The position numbers were made by a program, and so were the translations under genes. The notes under the pieces were generated by a model. The model saw nothing but the letters and a program-made list of their open reading frames with translations, did not search any database and was not told the DNA's origin. From positions 1 through 40,090 of the forward strand of contig JAGGAG010000003.1 of assembly GCA_017889745.1 (NCBI GenBank): a stretch of 40,090 nt of DNA. Reading direction: 5' to 3'. The DNA is from Gemmatimonadota bacterium. GTDB taxonomy: Bacteria > Gemmatimonadota > Gemmatimonadetes > Gemmatimonadales > GWC2-71-9. Shown here piece by piece: positions 34,775 through 40,090 of the stretch; position 1 is the first letter of the stretch, and every line of letters starts with the position of its first letter.

Positions 34775-36291
34775 CCGGTGCGCTGATGAGTCAACCTGCG
34801 GCGGCGATTGCATCGACGTTGAGCTCCGTGCTCGCGCTGCTGCGTGCCCAGCCCCCGCGCCGCGAGGACCAGGCCCGGGCCTTCAAGGCGTTCCTCGTCG
34901 CCTTGGGGGACAGCCCGCTCGAGCTCCGGGTCACGGAGTCGGGCCTCGATCTGGGCGGTCTGTCGGTGACCACGGATCTCCCTGGCGTGGGCGAACTGGC
35001 GGCGCACCTCCGGGGTCACGGCATCGCGTCGGTTCGGCTGCCCGGCGGGCTCGCGCCAGCGGCCATGCTCTCGGTACTCCGGGCACTGTCGTCACCGGTG
35101 GGGCGCTTCGACTCGGTGGAGCATCTCATCACCGACATCGACCCGGAAACCCGGCTCCTCGTGCACATCGGCGCGGCCGGCGAGGAAGGCGGGGAGCCTG
35201 TGGATCAGGCCCAGGGTTTCATTGCGGGCGATGAGATCCTGCATGGCACGGCCATGACTGAGCGGGTCGGCGCGGCGCACAGCTACCGGCACCTGGGCCG
35301 GGTGCCCGGCGAGCAGCGGGACGAGGCGCTGCGCCAGCTCATTGCCGATCCGGCGGGTCCTGAGGCCCCCGGCCGCCTGGAGGCGGTGGTGGCAGGCGTC
35401 GATTCATCGCTCCGCGACGGCGACTACGAGGCGGTGGTCACTGCGGCCGCGGCCGTGGCACGGCTCGCGGGCGAACTCCCCGACGGCGAGCTGCGGCGCA
35501 GCTACCAGATCGCGATCCGGCGGATGCTGCCGTCCAAGGCGGTGGAACACATCGCGAAATTGACGGGGGGACCGAGGCGGCAGGATGCCCTCGAAGTGCT
35601 CAAGCACGCCGGCGCGGATGCCTCCGAGACCCTCCTGCACGAGCTGGTCGAGTCGGAATCGATGGAGCAGCGCCGCGCGCTGTACAACGCGCTGCGCCAG
35701 GTGAACACGGCGTCGCCACTCCTCGGTCGCCTCCTGCTGCACGATGAATGGTTCGTGGTGCGCAACGTCGCGGAGCTCTGCGGCGACCTGCGGGCCGAGG
35801 ACACGATTCCGCAGTTGGCGCGGCACGTGAACCATTCGGACGAACGGGTGCGGCGCGCCGTGGCCGGCGCCCTGGCCAAGATCGGCACCGCGCTCGCGGT
35901 GGAGCCGCTGCGGCAGATGCTCCATGACGCCGCGCCCCAGGTGCGGCTGCAGGCGGTCCAGGGCCTGGACGGAACCCGCTCCCGCGGCCTCGCGATGTCG
36001 CTCGCGCTCGCGGCCGAGGAGGAGACCAACTCCGACGTGCTGCGCGAGCTGCTGCTGGCACTGGGTCGCATCGGCACGCCCGACGCGGTCCAGGCGCTCG
36101 CGCGCGCGGCGGCTCCGGGCCGCCGCCTGTTCAACCGGCGCCCGCTGGCCACCCGCCTCGCTGCGATCGCGGGCCTGCGCGTCGCGGGGAGTCCCCCGGC
36201 GGCCACTGCGCTGCAGGGACTTCTCGGCGATGATGAACAGAGCGTGCGGGACGCAGCGCAGGAAGCGCTGGCGGGAATGAAGAGAGCGTAA
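34771..36291 (+). CDS. HEAT-repeat protein
   Basis: Repeated helical pairs e.g. DTIPQLARHVNHSDERVRRAVAGALAKIGTALAVEPLRQMLHDAAPQVRLQAVQGL; start GTG 34771 or ATG 34786. Confidence 0.82.
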   Translation: MTGALMSQPAAAIASTLSSVLALLRAQPPRREDQARAFKAFLVALGDSPLELRVTESGLDLGGLSVTTDLPGVGELAAHLRGHGIASVRLPGGLAPAAMLSVLRALSSPVGRFDSVEHLITDIDPETRLLVHIGAAGEEGGEPVDQAQGFIAGDEILHGTAMTERVGAAHSYRHLGRVPGEQRDEALRQLIADPAGPEAPGRLEAVVAGVDSSLRDGDYEAVVTAAAAVARLAGELPDGELRRSYQIAIRRMLPSKAVEHIAKLTGGPRRQDALEVLKHAGADASETLLHELVESESMEQRRALYNALRQVNTASPLLGRLLLHDEWFVVRNVAELCGDLRAEDTIPQLARHVNHSDERVRRAVAGALAKIGTALAVEPLRQMLHDAAPQVRLQAVQGLDGTRSRGLAMSLALAAEEETNSDVLRELLLALGRIGTPDAVQALARAAAPGRRLFNRRPLATRLAAIAGLRVAGSPPAATALQGLLGDDEQSVRDAAQEALAGMKRA

Positions 36292-36376
36292 ACGGTCAAC
36301 GGTAAACGGTGAACAGGAAAAACGGGGCCCGACATGCGGCCCCGTTTACCGTTGACCGTTCACTGTTCATGCTTCA
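36291..36376. repeat. inverted heptanucleotide repeat array enclosing a terminator hairpin
   Basis: Left AACGGTC AACGGTA AACGGTG AACAGGA, right CCGTTTA CCGTTGA CCGTTCA CTGTTCA; 19-bp perfect inverted repeat 36291-36309 / 36342-36360. Confidence 0.85.
36320..36347. terminator. bidirectional terminator hairpin between convergent HEAT and M42 genes
   Basis: AAACGGGGCC-cgacatgc-GGCCCCGTTT, 10-bp perfect stem. Confidence 0.65.
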
Positions 36377-37444
36377 TCTGGGCACGAAGTCCATCTCCTT
36401 CTTGACCCGCCTGCAGAAGGCCGCCAGCAGCTTCGCGGCGTTCTCGACATCGTCCAGCAGGACCATTTCGTTCGGGCTGTGCATGTAGCGCAGCGGCACC
36501 GACACGAGCCCCGTTGCCACGCCACGGTGGCTGTTGAAGATCGCCTCGGCATCCGTATGGGTGTCGCGCGAAGCGGCCTCGATCGAGTAGGGGATCTTCT
36601 CCGCCTCGGCGGCCTCGATCAGCTGTTCCGCGACCATGCTGCTGAGCGATGCCCCGCGCCCAATCACCGGGCCGCCGCCCAGGCGGTACTCCCCGTGCTT
36701 CCGCTTCTCGAGGCCGGGATAGTCGGTGGCATGCGTCACGTCCACCACGAGGGCCGCGACCGCCTGCAGGTCGGACGCCGAGGTCCTGGCACCGCCACCG
36801 GTGTGAGAGATCTCCTCGCGCGTCGTGGCGACCGCCGTGACCGCCGCCGCCGTGGGGCCGCCCGCCTTGAGCAGGCGGAGTGTCTCGAGTACCACGAAGG
36901 CTCCCACGCGATTGTCGAGGCTCCGGCTCACGAGGCGGCCGTTGGGCATCTCGAGCGGTCCGGCTGCGAGTACGCCAGGGTCGCCCATCCGGACGTGCGT
37001 CTCGGCTTCCGCCCTGCTGGTGGCACCGATGTCGATCCAGAGGTCCTCGATCTTCGACACCTTCTCGCGCTCGTCCTTCTCCATCAGGTGGATCGCCTTC
37101 TTGCCGACCACCCCGACAATGTGGCCCGTGCGGCCCAGCAGCGTCACCCGCTGCCCGACGAAGACCTGCGCATCCCACCCGCCGATCCCGTCGAAACTCA
37201 GATATCCCTGGTCGTCGATGTGGGTGATGATGACGCCGATCTCGTCGATATGACCGGCCAGCATGACTGCGGGCCCGCCGCTCCCCGCCAGGGTCGCGTA
37301 CGAGTTGCCCGCGACGTCGCCGCGGACGGCAGGGGTCAGCTTCCCCGCCTCCACGCGCCAGAGGCGCGCCGGCGCAATTTCGTAGGAGGATGGCCCGGGC
37401 GTGCCGAGCAGTGTCTTGAGGAACTTGAGTGAGGTGTCGTCCAT
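36374..37444 (-). CDS. M42-family metallopeptidase (glutamyl aminopeptidase/endoglucanase-like)
   Basis: LLGTPGPSSYE, MLAGHIDEIGVIITHID, RSLDNRVGAFVVLETL, ATTREEISHTGGGART, DVTHATDYPG; start ATG 37444 (or 37453). Confidence 0.93.
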   Translation of the reverse strand: MDDTSLKFLKTLLGTPGPSSYEIAPARLWRVEAGKLTPAVRGDVAGNSYATLAGSGGPAVMLAGHIDEIGVIITHIDDQGYLSFDGIGGWDAQVFVGQRVTLLGRTGHIVGVVGKKAIHLMEKDEREKVSKIEDLWIDIGATSRAEAETHVRMGDPGVLAAGPLEMPNGRLVSRSLDNRVGAFVVLETLRLLKAGGPTAAAVTAVATTREEISHTGGGARTSASDLQAVAALVVDVTHATDYPGLEKRKHGEYRLGGGPVIGRGASLSSMVAEQLIEAAEAEKIPYSIEAASRDTHTDAEAIFNSHRGVATGLVSVPLRYMHSPNEMVLLDDVENAAKLLAAFCRRVKKEMDFVPR

Positions 37445-37477
37445 GGCCGGCAAAGATATCCCGATCCGCGTTGTTCG

Positions 37478-39103
37478 TCAGGCCGGTGCCGCGGGGGCAC
37501 CCAGAGTGAGGTGGCCGAGGCCCTGCCGCATCGCCTCGATGTCGAGCTCGCGCTCGATGTGGTGCATGACGTCGTCGCTGATCTCGCCGTTGTTCCGCAG
37601 CGCGATGAGCGCGCGGCGCTCCGCCGTGAGCGCCTCCTGGCGCAGCCGGCGCTGTGCGTCGGCCTGCTCCACGCTGCACTCCGGATCCAGTGCCGCGTCG
37701 GGGTGGAAGCGCTGGAGCCGGTGCTCGTAGTGCGCACGCACCTGGGTGGCGATCGACGGCGGCACCCAGTCTTCCTGCGCCACCTGATCCACCCGCGCGA
37801 TGGCGGCGCGAGCCGCCTGTTCCCGGGCCAGGCGCTGCTCCTTCTCGAAGCTGTCGTCTTCGTTCGAGAGGCCGAGCAGTCGCGCGAGGGGTGTCAGGGT
37901 GAGGCCCTGGGCCACCAGCGTGCCGAGAATCACGACGAACGTGATGAGGATGAGCTCGGATCGGTGGGGCATCGGCGCGCCGCCCGCCACCGTCAGCGGC
38001 AGCGCCAGGGCGGTGGCCAGGGAGACGATGCCGCGCATCCCCGTCCAGCCCACGATGAAGATGTAGCGCGCCGGCGGCAGGGGGTTCTTCTCCCGGTACC
38101 GCCGGCCGAGCCGCACCAGCCGCGCGCCGATCGGCATCCAGAGCAGCCGCACCACGATGGCCGCGAGCGTGATGATCACGCCCCAGCGCAACACCTGTCC
38201 CGTGCTGCTTGCGGCCAGCGAGCGGCGCAGCGGCCCGAGCTGGAGCCCGATCAGGATGAAGATCACGCCGTTCAGCAGGAAGATCACGAGTTCCCAGACG
38301 CTGCGTGCCTCCAGCCGCACTATCGGCGCTACCTCGGCACTGAAGTGCTGCCGCACATACAGCCCGCCAGTGACGCACGCGAGCACCGCCGAAGCATGCA
38401 GGCGCTCGGCCGCGATCCAGGCGACGTACGGTCCGAGAAGGGTAAGCGCGATCTGGCCGTAGCCTTCGGGCATGTGCCGGATGGCCCATCGCGTGGCCCA
38501 GCCCGCGGCGAACCCGACCAGCACGCCGACGACGGCGACCACGACGAAGTCCGCGACGGTGGCACCGAGCGAGAACGTGCCGGATACGAGCGCCACCACG
38601 GCGGCGCGGTAGAGCACGAGCGCACTGGCGTCGTTCACCAGGCTCTCCCCCTCGAGCACCGTGATGACCCTCCGTGGGACCCCGATGCGGCTCATCACCG
38701 CCGTGGCCGCCACCGCATCGGGCGGCGACACGATGGCGCCGAGGCACAAGGCCGCCGCCCAGCTGATGCCTGGAATGATCGTGTGCGCCACCCAGCCGAT
38801 CACCAGGGTGGTGAGCAGCACCAGCCCGATGGCGAGCGCGCCGATCGCCCGGAGGTTGCGCTTGAAGTCCCGGAGCGAGGTGAAGTAGGCGGCGCTCCAC
38901 AGGATCGGCGGGAGGAACACCACGAACACCAGGTCGGGTTGGAGCGCCACCTCGGGCATGCCCGGAATGAACGCGATGGCGAGGCCGCCGAGCACGAGGA
39001 GGATCGGATAGGGCACGAGCAACCGGCGAGCGAGTGCCGTGAGTCCGAGCATCGCGGCCAGGAGCACGACGAAGAGCTCGGCCCGCGCGAAGGTCTCGCT
39101 CAC
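37478..39103 (-). CDS. Na+/H+ antiporter, CPA1 family
   Basis: LALVLGG..IPGMPEVALQPDLVFVVFLPPILWSAAYFTS, SWAAALCLGAIVSPPDAVAATAV, LEGESLVNDASALVLY; GTG start 39103. Confidence 0.93.
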   Translation of the reverse strand: MSETFARAELFVVLLAAMLGLTALARRLLVPYPILLVLGGLAIAFIPGMPEVALQPDLVFVVFLPPILWSAAYFTSLRDFKRNLRAIGALAIGLVLLTTLVIGWVAHTIIPGISWAAALCLGAIVSPPDAVAATAVMSRIGVPRRVITVLEGESLVNDASALVLYRAAVVALVSGTFSLGATVADFVVVAVVGVLVGFAAGWATRWAIRHMPEGYGQIALTLLGPYVAWIAAERLHASAVLACVTGGLYVRQHFSAEVAPIVRLEARSVWELVIFLLNGVIFILIGLQLGPLRRSLAASSTGQVLRWGVIITLAAIVVRLLWMPIGARLVRLGRRYREKNPLPPARYIFIVGWTGMRGIVSLATALALPLTVAGGAPMPHRSELILITFVVILGTLVAQGLTLTPLARLLGLSNEDDSFEKEQRLAREQAARAAIARVDQVAQEDWVPPSIATQVRAHYEHRLQRFHPDAALDPECSVEQADAQRRLRQEALTAERRALIALRNNGEISDDVMHHIERELDIEAMRQGLGHLTLGAPAAPA

Positions 39104-40090
39104 TTGTGGCCGTCCCGCCGGGCACCGAACATGAGATCCTCGAGGTCGATCTCCCGCTCCGCGTCGGCGAGCGTCTGGTCCGTGATGGTTCCCGCGCGCC
39201 ACAGGCTGATCACCGCCTGGCGCTGCGCCTCGATGAGTTCGCTGCGCTGGCTGGCGAGGGCGTCACGTGACGCGTGCGCCACGTCCGGGTCTACCCCGTC
39301 GAGGCTGCGCGCGCGATCCTGCCGCGCGGCGTAGTACGCCCGGTTCATGTCCACCAGCTGGGGGTCGGAGGGGCCGGCCAGGTGGATGGCATCGAGCCGC
39401 GCCACCGACGCATCGAGTGCGGCTCGGCGGGCGAGCAGGAGTTCGCGGGCGCCCTCGCCGTCGCCCTTGAGGCCGAGCCAGCGAATGAGTGGCGCGAGCG
39501 TCAGGCCCTGGAGGACGAGCGTCACGAGGATGACCGCGAACGAGATGATGACGATGCGCCCGCGGTAGGGAAGGGACTCTCCGGTCAGGGAGACGGTGGG
39601 CACGGCCAGCGCTGCCGCCAGCGTCACGATGCCGCGCATGCCGGTCCACCCGGCCATCAGCATCCACCCCCGCGGTGGCAGCGGAGCCTGGCGCCGGCTC
39701 GGCAGGAGCAGGCGCGCTCCGTAGGTCGTGAGCGGCAGCCACGCGAGCCGGACGAGGATGACCGTGGCGCACACCGCCACGGTCGCCAGCGCGATGGCCC
39801 CGAGCCCGCCCGGCGGCAGGTCGACCGCGAGCTGCGGCCATTCGAGGCCCAACTGGACGAAGATGAACCCGTTGAGCACGAATACGAACAGTCGCCACAC
39901 CTCGTCGGTCTGCACCCGCGTCGCGGACGACCCGCCCGTGAGGAAGTGCCGTCGCATCGTGAGGCCGCAGGCCACGCAGGACAGCACCGCGGATGCACCC
40001 ACCTTTTCACCCAGGATCCACGAGATGTACGCGGCGAGCACCGTCAGGGCCACGTTGCTGACGCTGTCGCGCGTGAGCCGTGACACCAGG
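39100..40090 (-). CDS. Na+/H+ antiporter, CPA1 family (N-terminus beyond window)
   Basis: SVSNVALTVLAAYISWILGEKVGASAVLSCVACGLTMRRHF..., WTGMRGIVTLAAALAVP; same architecture as the downstream gene. Confidence 0.88.
   Translation of the reverse strand, partial: LVSRLTRDSVSNVALTVLAAYISWILGEKVGASAVLSCVACGLTMRRHFLTGGSSATRVQTDEVWRLFVFVLNGFIFVQLGLEWPQLAVDLPPGGLGAIALATVAVCATVILVRLAWLPLTTYGARLLLPSRRQAPLPPRGWMLMAGWTGMRGIVTLAAALAVPTVSLTGESLPYRGRIVIISFAVILVTLVLQGLTLAPLIRWLGLKGDGEGARELLLARRAALDASVARLDAIHLAGPSDPQLVDMNRAYYAARQDRARSLDGVDPDVAHASRDALASQRSELIEAQRQAVISLWRAGTITDQTLADAEREIDLEDLMFGARRDGHK

Noticed and set aside
34621-34830. Cys-rich frame WCNVLTGHWRHCKNCRQRKQPCCDRCADESTCGGDC
   Set aside because: Overlaps the HEAT gene N-terminus in another frame, with no start or SD of its own; probably a chance zinc-ribbon look-alike.
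36360-39125. 921-aa - strand ORF spanning the M42 and CPA1 genes
   Set aside because: Out of frame with two well-supported genes on the same strand; sequence is G/A/R/H/P-rich shadow translation.
1-40090. CRISPR arrays, tRNA/rRNA genes, prophage, transposons or defence islands
   Set aside because: No repeat-spacer pattern, RNA gene signature, integrase/transposase or recognised defence protein was seen on reading; a tool scan (tRNAscan-SE, Infernal, DefenseFinder) would be needed to be certain.

Overview
High-GC bacterial chromosome segment. Gene content and style suggest Gemmatimonadota or a similar lineage (inference only). It is densely packed with core-metabolism and envelope genes. I saw no CRISPR array, phage, transposase, rRNA or tRNA. 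Recognisable loci, left to right: a truncated GT4 glycosyltransferase; a small secreted HEXXH protein; an MCP; leuS followed by a VKOR-family gene; a MoeB/rhodanese - MoaD/ThiS-like - threonine-synthase-like cluster; an MbfA-like ferritin-VIT1 protein; an ECF sigma / anti-sigma / PDZ operon; a fused prephenate dehydratase-ACT-DAHP synthase; YggX; fabH; a seven-gene tightly overlapping operon (ECF sigma, putative anti-sigma, LTxxQ-like, TolC, ABC ATPase, HlyD adaptor, FtsX permease); an HD protein; a GDSL/SGNH protein with an OmpP1/FadL protein; a cyclophilin; a secreted 14-aa-repeat protein; nth-polX; an S33 hydrolase; an fRMsr-like GAF protein; an M28 peptidase; a HEAT-repeat protein; an M42 peptidase; and two tandem CPA1 antiporters. 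The strongest non-annotated signal is upstream of the PDT-ACT-DAHPS fusion. It is a 26-codon leader ORF (MNTRSWYFFFTSAGAARAASGSGSVQ*) followed by a perfect 13-bp hairpin with a U-rich tail, a classical aromatic-amino-acid attenuator, possibly translated from a leaderless transcript. Other signals worth checking are a terminator-like element between a good promoter and the thrC-like gene, heptanucleotide (CCGYTNA) repeats at two loci, and a three-hairpin array with a coupled micro-ORF before the HEAT gene.
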